Part shown: in pieces, positions 28,592 to 37,110 of the stretch
Layout of the letters: each line of letters opens with the position of its first letter
How positions within the stretch are numbered: the stretch's first letter is position 1
Translations under genes and position numbers: made by a program
NCBI RefSeq assembly: GCF_015637705.1
Contig: NZ_JADOBE010000008.1
Location: 1 to 64,000, forward strand
Direction: 5' to 3'
From: Pseudomonas sp. N040
Lineage (GTDB): Bacteria > Pseudomonadota > Gammaproteobacteria > Pseudomonadales > Pseudomonadaceae
Length of the DNA: 64,000 nt
The notes under the pieces: model-generated
Told to the model about the DNA's origin: nothing
Seen by the model: only the letters and a program-made list of their open reading frames with translations
Databases searched by the model: none

Positions 28592-29703
28592 TCCAGGCCG
28601 ACCAGGCCTACATGGCCCGCGCGCTGCAGCTGGCGCGCAAGGGGCTGTACTCCGCGCATCCCAATCCGCGGGTCGGTTGTGTCATCGTGCGTGACGGGCA
28701 GATCGTCGGCGAGGGCTGGCATGCGCGCGCCGGCGAGCCGCATGCCGAGGTCTATGCGTTGCGTCAGGCCGGCCAACTGGCCAGGGGCGCGACGGTTTAC
28801 GTGACGCTGGAACCCTGCAGCCATCACGGGCGCACCCCGCCCTGTGCCGATGCGCTGATCGCCGCGCAGGTTGGCCGGGTGGTGGCGGCCATCCAGGACC
28901 CCAATCCGCAGGTGGCCGGCAGCGGCCTGCTGCGCCTAGCCCAGGCCGGTATCGAGGTGCAGTCCGGCATGCTCGAAGGCGAGGCGCGCAGCCTCAACGC
29001 CGGCTTCATCAAGCGCATGGAGTGCGGCTTGCCCTTCGTGCGGGTCAAGCTGGCGATGAGTCTGGACGGCCGCACGGCCATGGCCAGCGGCGAAAGCCAG
29101 TGGATTACCGGCCCGGCAGCGCGTTCCGCGGTACAGCGCCTGCGCGCCAGCGCCAGTGTGGTGCTCAGTGGCGCCGACAGTGTGCTGAGCGATGGTGCGC
29201 GGCTGACCGTGCGCCCCGAGGAGCTGGGCCTGAATGCCGAGCTCAGCGCCCTGGCCATGACCCGCCCGCCGCTGCGGGTGCTGGTCGACGGGCGCTTGCG
29301 GGTGCCGCTGGAGGCACCCTTCTACCAGGCCGGCAAGGTGCTGGTGGCGACCTGCGCGGCGGCTGCGGCACGCGAGCGGTTTCTCGATGACGGTCATGAG
29401 CTGCTGGCGATCCCAGGCAATAATGGCCACGTTGACCTGCACAAGTTGCTGCTGGAGCTCGCCGCGCGCGGTGCCAATGAAGTGCTGGTCGAAGCCGGAC
29501 CGCGGCTGGCCGGGGCTTTTGCCCGGGCCGGGTTGGTGGATGAGTATCAGCTGTTCGTCGCCGCCAAGTTTCTCGGCTCCAGTGCGCGGCCGCTGCTGGA
29601 CTGGCCGCTGGGACGCATGGCGGAGACGCCACAGCTGAAAATCGTCGAGATGCGCGCCGTCGGCGATGACTGGCGGATTATCGCCGTACCCGTGCCGGCT
29701 TGA
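28588..29703 (+). CDS. ribD: Bifunctional riboflavin deaminase/reductase
   Basis: Does steps 2 and 3 of riboflavin synthesis: deamination of the pyrimidine and reduction of the ribosyl side chain. It has 371 residues. The deaminase zinc site is His52-Ala-Glu54 with Cys77 and Cys86 ([12 protein letters not shown]); the reductase domain begins around 145 ([14 protein letters not shown]). It lies upstream of the FMN riboswitch, so it is coupled to nrdR rather than to the riboswitch-controlled genes. Confidence 0.96.
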   Translation: MIQADQAYMARALQLARKGLYSAHPNPRVGCVIVRDGQIVGEGWHARAGEPHAEVYALRQAGQLARGATVYVTLEPCSHHGRTPPCADALIAAQVGRVVAAIQDPNPQVAGSGLLRLAQAGIEVQSGMLEGEARSLNAGFIKRMECGLPFVRVKLAMSLDGRTAMASGESQWITGPAARSAVQRLRASASVVLSGADSVLSDGARLTVRPEELGLNAELSALAMTRPPLRVLVDGRLRVPLEAPFYQAGKVLVATCAAAAARERFLDDGHELLAIPGNNGHVDLHKLLLELAARGANEVLVEAGPRLAGAFARAGLVDEYQLFVAAKFLGSSARPLLDWPLGRMAETPQLKIVEMRAVGDDWRIIAVPVPA

Positions 29704-29740
29704 GCCGCGCGCAGCGAACCTGCGGCAGACTGCCTGGCCC

Positions 29741-29769
29741 TGCACCGGCCTGGCAAATAGGGTTAGAAT
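29741..29769 (+). promoter_or_regulatory. Predicted promoter for the riboflavin operon
   Basis: A -10 box TAGAAT at 29764-29769 followed by a GCCCGCC discriminator; the -35 region at 29741-29746 (TGCACC) is weak. The FMN aptamer begins about 22 bases past the predicted start. Confidence 0.5.
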
Positions 29770-29797
29770 GCCCGCCGCAGCCGGGTGTGGCTGCAAC

Positions 29798-29950
29798 GTT
29801 CTCAGGGCGGGGTGAAATTCCCCACCGGCGGTAATCCTGCGCAATGCGGGTAGCCCGCGAGCGCTTGCCGGCAGTCTTCTGCATGCGGGCAAGGTCAGCA
29901 GAGCCGGTGTGATTCCGGAGCCGACGGTTAGAGTCCGGATAAAGAGAGAG
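29798..29950 (+). ncRNA. FMN riboswitch (RFN element)
   Basis: The conserved 5' segment TTCTCAGGGCGGGGTGAAAT, then the CCCCACCGGCGGTA block, and the 3' blocks GATTCCGGAGCCGACGGTTA and GAGTCCGGAT are all present in the standard order, with a variable hairpin at about 29845-29890. FMN binding normally lowers expression of the riboflavin genes downstream (ribE, ribBX, ribH, perhaps nusB). Confidence 0.95.
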
Positions 29951-29964
29951 CGGGATAGCCTTGT

Positions 29965-30030
29965 CGGGCGCGCTGCGCGCGCCCGTGCGCATCCCTTTCG
30001 ATCCAGCCCTGTTTTTAACCAAAACAGGAG
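29965..30030 (+). promoter_or_regulatory. Expression-platform hairpins after the FMN aptamer
   Basis: The first hairpin has a 9-bp GC stem (29965-29973 with 29977-29985) and a TGC loop, with no T run after it. The second pairs CCTGTTTT (30008-30015) with AAAACAGG (30021-30028) and buries part of the AGGAG ribosome-binding site (30026-30030). Control of translation start or Rho-dependent ending is more likely than an intrinsic terminator. Confidence 0.55.
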
Positions 30031-30037
30031 TTCGACC

Positions 30038-30088
30038 ATGCACATTTACCGAATCCTTGACCGGGAGCAGCCATGTTCACCGGCATAA
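30038..30088 (+). CDS. Candidate 16-residue leader ORF under the FMN riboswitch
   Basis: An ATG at 30038, 7 bases after a perfect AGGAG, opens MHIYRILDREQPCSPA and stops at 30088, after overlapping the first 16 bases of ribE in another frame. It has the stronger ribosome-binding site of the two and the site that the 30008-30028 hairpin would hide. If translated it could couple ribE translation to the riboswitch. It matches no family I know; it could be chance. Confidence 0.4.
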   Translation: MHIYRILDREQPCSPA

Positions 30089-30735
30089 TCGAAGCCATCG
30101 GCAACATCCGCGCACTCAGCCCCAAGGGCGGTGATGTGCGCGTGCACGTGGCTACCGGCAAGCTCGACCTCGGCGATGTGAAGCTCGGCGACAGCATTGC
30201 CGTGAATGGCGTGTGCCTGACTGCGGTAGAACTGCCCGGCGACGGCTTCTGGGCCGACGTCAGCCGCGAGACCCTGGCTTGCAGTGCCTTCAGCGAGCTG
30301 AAGCTCGGCAGCCGGGTCAACCTGGAAAAGGCCCTGACGCCGACCAGCCGCCTCGGTGGTCACCTGGTCAGCGGGCATGTCGATGGCGTCGGCGAGGTCG
30401 TGGTGCGGGAAGAAAATGCCCGCGCCGTGCAGTTCCGCATCCGCGCCCCGCGCGAGCTGGCCCGCTACATCGCGCTGAAGGGCTCGATCACCGTGGACGG
30501 CACCAGCCTGACGGTAAACGGCGTGAACGGCGCCGAGTTCGAGCTGACCATCGTGCCGCACACCCTGGGCGAAACCATCATGGCCGACTACCGGCCGGGA
30601 CGCCTGGTCAACCTCGAGGTCGACCTGCTGGCGCGCTATCTCGAGCGCCTGCTACTCGGCGACAAGGCGGCGGACGGCAAGTCCTCCGGCCTGGATGAAC
30701 GCTTTCTGGCCGAGCACGGCTACCTGAAGAATTGA
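30073..30735 (+). CDS. ribE: Riboflavin synthase (alpha chain)
   Basis: Last step of riboflavin synthesis: dismutation of two 6,7-dimethyl-8-ribityllumazine molecules. It has 220 residues in two homologous halves, starting with the invariant MFTGIIEAIG; the second-half repeat has GSITVDGTSLTVNGV. GGGAG precedes the ATG. The gene is called ribC in E. coli nomenclature. It is the first recognised gene after the FMN riboswitch. Confidence 0.96.
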   Translation: MFTGIIEAIGNIRALSPKGGDVRVHVATGKLDLGDVKLGDSIAVNGVCLTAVELPGDGFWADVSRETLACSAFSELKLGSRVNLEKALTPTSRLGGHLVSGHVDGVGEVVVREENARAVQFRIRAPRELARYIALKGSITVDGTSLTVNGVNGAEFELTIVPHTLGETIMADYRPGRLVNLEVDLLARYLERLLLGDKAADGKSSGLDERFLAEHGYLKN

Positions 30736-30746
30736 GGAATCGCTCC

Positions 30747-31841
30747 ATGGCTCTGAATACCGCAGCAGAACTGATCGCCGATATCCGCGCCGGCAAGATG
30801 GTCATCCTGATGGATGACGAAGACCGCGAAAACGAAGGCGATATCATCATCGCCTCCGAATGCGTGCAGGCCGAACACATCAACTTCATGGCCAAGCACG
30901 CGCGTGGCCTGATCTGCATGCCGATGAGCCGCGAGCGTTGCGAGCTGCTCAAGCTGCCGCTGATGGCGCCGCGCAACGGCTCCGGCTTCGGCACCAAGTT
31001 CACCGTTTCCATCGAGGCCGCCGAGGGCGTGACCACCGGCATTTCCGCCGCCGACCGCGCGCGCACCGTGCAGGCTGCCGTGGCGAAGAATGTGGTGGCC
31101 GACGACATCGTCAGCCCGGGCCATGTGTTCCCGCTGATGGCCCAGCCCGGTGGCGTGCTGGTGCGTGCCGGGCACACCGAGGCGGCCTGCGATCTGGCGC
31201 GGATGGCCGGCTTCGAGCCGTCCGGGGTGATCTGCGAGATCATGAACGATGACGGCAGCATGGCCCGACGCCCGGAACTGGAAGTGTTTGCCGCCGAGCA
31301 CGGGCTGAAGATCGGCACCATCGCCGACCTGATCCACTACCGGCTGATCCACGAACGCACCGTGCAGCGGGTCAGCGAGCAGAGCCTGGACAGCGAGCTG
31401 GGCCAGTTCCAGCTGGTGACCTACCGCGATGCGCTGGACGACAACGTGCACATGGCCCTGACCCTGGGCAGCATCTGCGCGGAACAGCCGATCCTGGTGC
31501 GGGTACACAACATGGATGTGCTGCGCGACTTGTTCATGGTCAACCAGCCGGGGCGCTGGAGTCTGCGCGCGGCCATGGCGGCGGTGGCGAAAGCCGGCAG
31601 TGGCGTGGTGCTGCTGCTGGGCAATCCGATCAACGGGCCGGAGTTGCTGGCGCATCTGGATCGCCAGCTGGGCCAGGACAACAAGCAGGCCACACCGGCG
31701 ACGTACAGCACGGTGGGCGCCGGTTCGCAGATCTTGCGCGACCTCGGCGTGCGCAAGATGCGCCTGATGAGTTCGCCGATGAAGTTCAATGCGATATCCG
31801 GTTTTGATCTGGAGGTAGTAGAATACCTGCCCGCTGAGTAA
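30747..31841 (+). CDS. ribBX: DHBP synthase fused to a degenerate GTP cyclohydrolase II domain (RibBX)
   Basis: The first half makes 3,4-dihydroxy-2-butanone 4-phosphate from ribulose 5-phosphate. It has 364 residues; the RibB domain (1-200) is intact ([35 protein letters not shown]). In the C-terminal GTP cyclohydrolase II-like domain the zinc motif that reads HSECLTGD...RCDC in RibA is HNMDVLRD...GRWSL here (from His254), so all three zinc cysteines are gone. This is the RibBX form described in some proteobacteria, and the cyclohydrolase step must come from ribA (36072-36689). Confidence 0.93.
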   Translation: MALNTAAELIADIRAGKMVILMDDEDRENEGDIIIASECVQAEHINFMAKHARGLICMPMSRERCELLKLPLMAPRNGSGFGTKFTVSIEAAEGVTTGISAADRARTVQAAVAKNVVADDIVSPGHVFPLMAQPGGVLVRAGHTEAACDLARMAGFEPSGVICEIMNDDGSMARRPELEVFAAEHGLKIGTIADLIHYRLIHERTVQRVSEQSLDSELGQFQLVTYRDALDDNVHMALTLGSICAEQPILVRVHNMDVLRDLFMVNQPGRWSLRAAMAAVAKAGSGVVLLLGNPINGPELLAHLDRQLGQDNKQATPATYSTVGAGSQILRDLGVRKMRLMSSPMKFNAISGFDLEVVEYLPAE

Positions 31842-31927
31842 GGCGGCCCGCCAGGGCCCGGCTCAACATCGATCCACAGGGATGCCAGCAGGTGTCCCGG
31901 CTCTTTACACAGACTGAGACTCGTCAC

Positions 31928-32404
31928 ATGACCCTGAAGACCATCGAAGGTACCTTCATCGCCCCCAAGGGCAAATTCGCCCTCGTGGTAGGCCGTTTCA
32001 ACAGCTTTGTCGTCGAAAGCCTGGTCAGTGGCGCAGTTGACGCCCTGGTTCGCCATGGCGTGAGCGAAAGCGACATCACCCTGATCCGCGCCCCCGGCGC
32101 CTTCGAGATTCCGCTGGTGGCGCAGAAAGTCGCCCAGCGCAGCGAGTTCGCCGCGATCATCGCCCTCGGTGCCGTGATCCGTGGCGGGACCCCGCACTTC
32201 GAATACGTCGCCGGCGAATGCACCAAGGGCCTGGCCCAGGTGTCCATGGAGTTCGGCGTGCCGGTGGCCTTTGGCGTGCTGACCGTCGATTCGATCGAAC
32301 AGGCCATCGAGCGTTCCGGCACCAAGGCCGGCAACAAGGGCGCCGAAGCGGCGCTTTCCGCCCTGGAAATGGTCAGCCTGCTGGCCGCCCTGGAGGCCAA
32401 GTGA
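31928..32404 (+). CDS. ribH: 6,7-dimethyl-8-ribityllumazine synthase
   Basis: Penultimate riboflavin step: joins the pyrimidine and butanone phosphate; assembles as pentamers or icosahedra. The ATG at 31928 ([15 protein letters not shown]) gives 158 residues, the P. aeruginosa length. Signature blocks: [21 protein letters not shown] and [11 protein letters not shown]. The stop overlaps the nusB GTG start. Confidence 0.97.
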   Translation: MTLKTIEGTFIAPKGKFALVVGRFNSFVVESLVSGAVDALVRHGVSESDITLIRAPGAFEIPLVAQKVAQRSEFAAIIALGAVIRGGTPHFEYVAGECTKGLAQVSMEFGVPVAFGVLTVDSIEQAIERSGTKAGNKGAEAALSALEMVSLLAALEAK

Positions 32405-32892
32405 GCTTTAACAGCGATCTCGACAATCCGCCCGAGCCGGACGCCAAGCCGGCCAAGGGCCGCACTGCAACCCGCCGCAAGGCCCGCAGCCTGGCGATGC
32501 AAGCGCTGTATCAGTGGCACATGGCCGGCCAGTCGATCAACGAAATCGAAGCGCAGTTTCGCGTCGACAATGATTTCGCCACCGTCGATGGTGCCTACTT
32601 CCGCGAACTGCTGCATGGCGTGCCAAGCCTGAAGACCGAGCTGGACGAGCTGCTGGTGCCGTGCCTGGATCGCCCGCTGGACGAGCTGGATCCGGTCGAG
32701 CTGGCGATCCTGCGCCTGTCCGCCTTCGAGCTGCGCAACCGTGTGGATGTACCTTACCGGGTGGTGATCAACGAAGGCATCGAGCTGGCCAAGGTCTACG
32801 GCGCCACCGACGGGCACAAGTTCGTCAACGGCGTGCTGGACAAGCTGGCACCGCGCTTGCGCGAAGCCGAGTTGCGCGGCGCCAAGCGCTGA
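32401..32892 (+). CDS. nusB: Transcription antitermination factor NusB (GTG start)
   Basis: Binds boxA RNA with S10 (NusE) to promote rRNA antitermination. The GTG at 32401 overlaps the ribH stop and gives 163 residues; no ATG near the N-terminus fits. Helical core with [19 protein letters not shown] near residue 25 and [16 protein letters not shown] near 120. The ribH-nusB pairing is common in bacteria. Confidence 0.94.
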   Translation: MSFNSDLDNPPEPDAKPAKGRTATRRKARSLAMQALYQWHMAGQSINEIEAQFRVDNDFATVDGAYFRELLHGVPSLKTELDELLVPCLDRPLDELDPVELAILRLSAFELRNRVDVPYRVVINEGIELAKVYGATDGHKFVNGVLDKLAPRLREAELRGAKR

Positions 32893-32919
32893 AGCTGGCT
32901 GGGCGTGTCTCCGCAGGCC

Positions 32920-33005
32920 GTAACCCGCCGACCGGCCCGCAGGGGCGGCCGTGGGGATGTCTGGCGACATCCATGGCGGGTTGCGCCGCAGCATGGCTAA
33001 CCCGC
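32920..33005 (+). repeat. Palindromic intergenic repeat between nusB and thiL
   Basis: GTAACCCGCC at 32920-32929 can pair with GGCGGGTTGC at 32975-32984; that second arm can instead pair with AACCCGC at 32999-33005, and GATGTC-TGGC-GACATC lies between. The GGCGGGTT/AACCCGCC modules resemble dispersed palindromic repeats of Pseudomonas genomes. It fills most of the 130-bp gap and reaches to 18 bases before the thiL start. Confidence 0.5.
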
Positions 33006-33022
33006 TCTACGAAGGCATTTTC

Positions 33023-33991
33023 ATGGGTGAGTTCGAGCTGATCCGCCGTTTCTTTGCCGCTGCCGGCTGCGCACAGGCCGCCCCTGGCGTGGTGCAGGGT
33101 ATCGGCGATGACTGCGCCCTGCTGGCGCTGCCAGCCGGCGAGCAGCTGGCGGTTTCCACCGACACCTTGCTGGCCGGCGTGCACTTTCCAGAAGGTGCGG
33201 ATGCCTTTCTGCTGGCCCAGCGCGGTCTCGCCGCAGCCGCCAGCGACCTGGCGGCGATGGGTGCCACCCCGCTGGGTTTTACCCTCGCCCTGACCCTGCC
33301 ACAGGCTGAACCAGCCTGGCTGCAGGCATTTGCCCGTGGCCTGGACGTGATGGCGCGCGCCTGCGGGCTGGCGCTGGTCGGGGGCGATACCACCCGCGGG
33401 CCGCTGAGCATGACCTTCAGCGTGTTCGGCCGGGTACCGGCCGGGCAGGCGCTGACCCGCAGCGGTGCGCGGGCGGGCGAGTTGCTGTGTGTCGGCGGTG
33501 TGCTGGGCGATGCGGCGGCCGCCCTGCCGCTGGTGCTGGGGCAGCTGAGTGCCGCGCCAGCGCTGGCCGAGCCGCTGCTGGCGCGCTACTGGACGCCGCA
33601 GCCGCAGCTGGCGCTGGGCCAGGCCCTGCGCGGCAAGGCCGGCGCCGCACTGGACATCTCCGACGGCCTGCTGGCCGACTGTGGCCACCTGGCGTCGGCG
33701 TCGGGGGTGGCCGTGCATATCGAGCTGGCACGTCTGCCCTTGTCCGCCCCGGGCCGGGCCTTGCTCGGTGATCAACGCGCGCTGGAGTGTGCGCTGAGCG
33801 GCGGTGACGACTATCGCCTGGTCTTCAGCCTGCCGCCCGGCGAACTGGCCACGGTGCAGGCCGCCTGGCCGGAGGTGAGGGTTATCGGTCGCATTTTGCC
33901 CGGCGCGGGTGTACAGCTGACAGATGCCGCAGGCCAATTGATCAATCCACCGCACAACGGTTACCAGCACTTCGGGAGCATCCATGGTTGA
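33023..33991 (+). CDS. thiL: Thiamine-monophosphate kinase
   Basis: ATP-dependent phosphorylation of thiamine monophosphate to the active cofactor thiamine diphosphate. The ATG at 33023 (MGEFELIRRFFAAAG) follows GAAGG and gives 322 residues; ATGs at 32951 and 32993 in frame lie inside the upstream repeat. PurM-like motifs: QGIGDDCALL and STDTLLAGVHFP near residue 55, GGDTTRGPLS near 125. thiE and thiD are also in this window. Confidence 0.95.
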   Translation: MGEFELIRRFFAAAGCAQAAPGVVQGIGDDCALLALPAGEQLAVSTDTLLAGVHFPEGADAFLLAQRGLAAAASDLAAMGATPLGFTLALTLPQAEPAWLQAFARGLDVMARACGLALVGGDTTRGPLSMTFSVFGRVPAGQALTRSGARAGELLCVGGVLGDAAAALPLVLGQLSAAPALAEPLLARYWTPQPQLALGQALRGKAGAALDISDGLLADCGHLASASGVAVHIELARLPLSAPGRALLGDQRALECALSGGDDYRLVFSLPPGELATVQAAWPEVRVIGRILPGAGVQLTDAAGQLINPPHNGYQHFGSIHG

Positions 33992-34469
33992 TTCGCGCCG
34001 GTCCCCGCCATCGGTATGGCGTGACCCCTGGCATTTTCTGGCATTCGGCTTCGGCTCCGGGACGCTGCCCAAGGCGCCCGGCACCTGGGGGTCGCTGGTG
34101 GCCCTGCCGTTCATCCCGCTGCTGCAACTGCTGCCGGGCTGGGGTTACTGGCTGGTGCTCGGCGTGAGCATGCTGTTCGGCTTCTGGCTGTGCGGCCGGG
34201 TCGCGGAAGACCTTGGTGTGCAGGACCATGAGGGCATCGTCTGGGACGAAATCGTCGGCATGTGGATTACGCTCTGGCTGGTGCCGGCAGGCTGGCAATG
34301 GCTGTTGCTGGGGTTTGTGGTGTTCCGTTTTATGGATATTCTCAAGCCGTGGCCGATCCGCTGGATTGATCGGCATGTGCATGGCGGGCTGGGGATCATG
34401 CTCGACGATGTGCTGGCCGGAGTGTTTGCCTGGCTGGCCATGCATGGGTTGCTCTATTACCTGGGCTGA
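33984..34469 (+). CDS. pgpA: Phosphatidylglycerophosphatase A
   Basis: Inner-membrane lipid phosphatase making phosphatidylglycerol. It has 161 residues with an N-terminal segment GFGSGTLPKAPGTWGSL and the acidic motif WDEIVGMWI (DEIVG) in the active region, plus four membrane segments. Its start overlaps the thiL stop by 8 bases. Confidence 0.94.
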   Translation: MVDSRRSPPSVWRDPWHFLAFGFGSGTLPKAPGTWGSLVALPFIPLLQLLPGWGYWLVLGVSMLFGFWLCGRVAEDLGVQDHEGIVWDEIVGMWITLWLVPAGWQWLLLGFVVFRFMDILKPWPIRWIDRHVHGGLGIMLDDVLAGVFAWLAMHGLLYYLG

Positions 34470-34487
34470 ATGAGGCGGGAGATTCCG

Positions 34488-35249
34488 ATGCGAGTTGGCC
34501 TGGTGATCAGCGTGCTGCTTTGCGGGATATTCGCTGCGCTGCCTGCGCGCGCGGCGGAGGATCCGCTGCCGGCGGAAATCCTGGCGGTCAGCGAGGCCTG
34601 GGAAGGCTATACCAATGCCGATGGCAGCGGCCTGGGCTGGGAACTGCTGCGCAAGATTTTCCAGCCGGCTGGCGTCAGGGTGCGGACCGAAGCCATGCCC
34701 TATACGCGGGCCATCGGCCTGGTTCAGCGGGGCAAGGCGGATGTCTGGCTGGGCTCCTACCAGGATGAGGTGTCCGGGGTGATCTATCCCCGCTGGCATT
34801 ATGATACCGATCAGGTATTTGCCCTGGGGCTGGCCGCCAGCCCGCAACCGGACGCCGCAAGCATTGGCCGGTTCCGCCTGTTCTGGATGCGTGGCTATGA
34901 CTACCAGGACCATTTGGCCAACGTCAGTATCTACAGCGAAATCCAGCGCCGGGAGGTGGTGCTGGAAATGCTGCAGAACCGGCGGGCGGACTTCTATATC
35001 GATGCCGTCGAGGAAATTGACGGTGTCCTGGCCAAAGCGGCTGACCAGTCGGCATTTCGCGTCACCAGGCTAACCAGCCTGCCGCTGTACATGGGCTTTG
35101 CGCCGAATGCCCGTGGGCGTGCGTTCGCCGCCCTGTTCGATCAGCGCATGAGCGAACTGGTCAACAGTGGCCAGCTGCGGGCGATTTTTGCCGGCTGGAA
35201 CAAACCCTATCCGTTCGATGCCGCTGAGGGTCAGCCAGCGCTGCACTGA
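34488..35249 (+). CDS. Periplasmic binding protein, SBP_bac_3-like
   Basis: Exported solute-binding protein of 253 residues without a neighbouring transporter. The ATG at 34488 has a GCGGGAG site and a signal peptide (MRVGLVISVLLCGIFAALPARA). The fold is the bilobal type (EAWEGYTNADGSGLGWELL; PYTRAIGLVQRGKADVWLG in part). The family includes amino-acid receptors, and orphan members occur as sensors. Ligand unknown. Confidence 0.75.
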   Translation: MRVGLVISVLLCGIFAALPARAAEDPLPAEILAVSEAWEGYTNADGSGLGWELLRKIFQPAGVRVRTEAMPYTRAIGLVQRGKADVWLGSYQDEVSGVIYPRWHYDTDQVFALGLAASPQPDAASIGRFRLFWMRGYDYQDHLANVSIYSEIQRREVVLEMLQNRRADFYIDAVEEIDGVLAKAADQSAFRVTRLTSLPLYMGFAPNARGRAFAALFDQRMSELVNSGQLRAIFAGWNKPYPFDAAEGQPALH

Positions 35250-35318
35250 AACCGGGCCACGGCGGCCGGTAATCAGTGCCAGCGGGCGTATCCTTCGACA
35301 AGGAGTTGCGACACTTTC

Positions 35319-35969
35319 ATGGCTCGTTTTCAAATTTTTATGGCCATTTGCCTGCTTGCTCTCCACCCGCAGGGCCAGGCGGCACCGCAGGTACAGGTGG
35401 TCGGGCTATTCCCCGGGGCGGCGGTGATCAGCGTCGACGGCCAGCGCAAACTGCTCAAGGTCGGGCAGAGCGGCCCCGCCGGCGTGCAGCTGATCAGCGC
35501 CGACAGTCGCAGTGCGGTGCTGCGCGTCGAAGGCGTGGAAAGCCGCTATACCCTCAGCCGCGACTACAGCGCCACCAGTGGCCAGGCGGCCGCGCCGGCC
35601 AAGGTCAGCATCGCCAAAGGGCTGGGCGGCCACTACTGGGTGGCCGGCTCGATCAGCGGCACCAGCATGCAGTTCCTGGTGGATACCGGGGCCACCGCGG
35701 TCGCGATGAACGAGGCTGCGGCACGCCGCCTGGGCATCGATTACCGGATCGTCGGCCAGCCGGTGGTGGTCAACACCGCCAGTGGCACGGCGCAGGCCTG
35801 GCGGGTCAAGCTGGGCAGCGTGAAGGTCGGTGCCATAGAGGTTCTCGGTGTCGACGCCGCCGTGCTCGAGGGCGAGGCGCCGACCGAGGTGCTGCTGGGC
35901 ATGAGTTTTCTCAACCGGGTGCGCTGGCGTGAAGAGCAGGGCATGCTGCAGCTCGAGGCCAAGTACTGA
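35319..35969 (+). CDS. Retropepsin-like aspartic protease (TIGR02281 type)
   Basis: Exported or membrane-anchored protein of 216 residues. After an N-terminal hydrophobic segment, a small beta domain (25-85) precedes a retropepsin-like domain with DTGA at 122-125 in the sequence FLVDTGATAVAM, the catalytic motif of these homodimeric proteases. A conserved LLGMSFL lies near the C-terminus. The bacterial role is unknown. ATG 35319 has AGGAG 13 bases upstream, a little far; ATG 35340 is an alternative. Confidence 0.82.
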   Translation: MARFQIFMAICLLALHPQGQAAPQVQVVGLFPGAAVISVDGQRKLLKVGQSGPAGVQLISADSRSAVLRVEGVESRYTLSRDYSATSGQAAAPAKVSIAKGLGGHYWVAGSISGTSMQFLVDTGATAVAMNEAAARRLGIDYRIVGQPVVVNTASGTAQAWRVKLGSVKVGAIEVLGVDAAVLEGEAPTEVLLGMSFLNRVRWREEQGMLQLEAKY

Positions 35970-36010
35970 CCCGGCTGCCGCAGCCGGCGGCTGATGCCCG
36001 GATATTCAGG

Positions 36011-36041
36011 CTGACCGGGCGCGCTGGCCAGCTGTTACAAT
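36011..36041 (+). promoter_or_regulatory. Predicted ribA promoter
   Basis: CTGACC at 36011-36016 and TACAAT at 36036-36041 (19-bp spacer; shifting the -35 by one gives 18), followed by GCGCGCC. ribA therefore seems to have its own start outside the FMN riboswitch unit. Confidence 0.55.
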
Positions 36042-36071
36042 GCGCGCCTTTGCCCGTGCAGGAGTTTTCCG

Positions 36072-36689
36072 GTGTCTGTCGTGTTTGTTGCTGCATCCCA
36101 GCTGCCTACGCCGTTCTGCGTGTTCACCCTGCATGGCTTCCTCGACGAGGCCACGGGCAAGGAACACGTGGCACTGACCCTGGGCGATGTGGCCGATGGC
36201 CAGCCGGTCCTCGGACGCATGCATTCCGAGTGCCTGACCGGCGATGCGCTGTTCAGTCTGCGCTGCGATTGCGGCTTCCAGCTGGAGGCGGCGATGCGTG
36301 CCATCGCCAAGGAGGGTCGCGGGGTCCTGCTTTATCTGCGCCAGGAAGGCCGGGGCATCGGCCTGCTGAACAAGATCCGCGCCTATGAGCTGCAGGATGG
36401 CGGCGCGGACACGGTGGAAGCCAACGAGCGACTGGGTTTCGGCGCCGATCAGCGCGACTATTCGATCTGCCAGCCGATGCTCGCGCATCTGGGCATCGCC
36501 ACAATCAAGCTGATGACCAACAATCCGCGCAAGGTCAAGGCCCTGCAGGGGTTCGGCGTGCAGGTGAGCAAGCGCGTGCCGCTGCAGGTTGGCAGCAATC
36601 CGCACAACAAGCTGTATCTGGCGACCAAGGCCGGCAAGCTCGGCCATCTGCTCGGCTCCCTGCACCAGGGCGAGGTCGAGCAACCGTGA
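36072..36689 (+). CDS. ribA: GTP cyclohydrolase II (GTG start)
   Basis: First step of riboflavin synthesis: GTP to the diaminopyrimidine, formate and pyrophosphate. The GTG at 36072 follows AGGAG; the product is 205 residues. The zinc ligands Cys54, Cys65 and Cys67 ([18 protein letters not shown]) and RQEGRGIGL are intact. This is the only intact copy in the window and complements the degenerate domain in RibBX. The stop overlaps the next gene. Confidence 0.96.
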   Translation: MSVVFVAASQLPTPFCVFTLHGFLDEATGKEHVALTLGDVADGQPVLGRMHSECLTGDALFSLRCDCGFQLEAAMRAIAKEGRGVLLYLRQEGRGIGLLNKIRAYELQDGGADTVEANERLGFGADQRDYSICQPMLAHLGIATIKLMTNNPRKVKALQGFGVQVSKRVPLQVGSNPHNKLYLATKAGKLGHLLGSLHQGEVEQP

Positions 36690-37105
36690 CCCGCGGCAGC
36701 CTGCGCCGTCGCCTGGCGCTGGAGTGGTGGCTGTTGCTGGCCGCCGCACTGGCGCCGCTGAGCCTGCTCGGCCTGTTCTTCGGCGCCGCCACGCCAGGCT
36801 GGCCGGCGCTGCACATGCCGCTGTTCATTGCCGGCCTGCTGTCGATGTTTGTCAGCCTGCGCCCGTTCGGCCACTACAAGCGCCAACTGGTCGCCACCCA
36901 GGCCTCGCTCGACAGCCCCGCCGAGCCCGACGCCTGGCTGAACCTGGCCCGGGTCCGCCGCCGTGGCCTGCTGGCTGCGGCGCTGCCGGCGTGGATCGCG
37001 GCGCTGGCCCTGCTCGGCGGCCTCAATGCCGTGGCGCTGATCCTGCTGGCGCTGGCCAGCGTGGTGATCTGCAGCCTGTACCGCATTCCCCCGCAACTGG
37101 GCTGA
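36686..37105 (+). CDS. Membrane protein of unknown function
   Basis: A 139-residue protein with a GTG start overlapping the ribA stop. It has about four hydrophobic segments ([69 protein letters not shown]) with a basic loop in the middle. I do not recognise a family. The overlap suggests cotranscription with ribA and with the following BtuF-like gene. Confidence 0.7.
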   Translation: MTRGSLRRRLALEWWLLLAAALAPLSLLGLFFGAATPGWPALHMPLFIAGLLSMFVSLRPFGHYKRQLVATQASLDSPAEPDAWLNLARVRRRGLLAAALPAWIAALALLGGLNAVALILLALASVVICSLYRIPPQLG

Positions 37106-37110
37106 CACGC

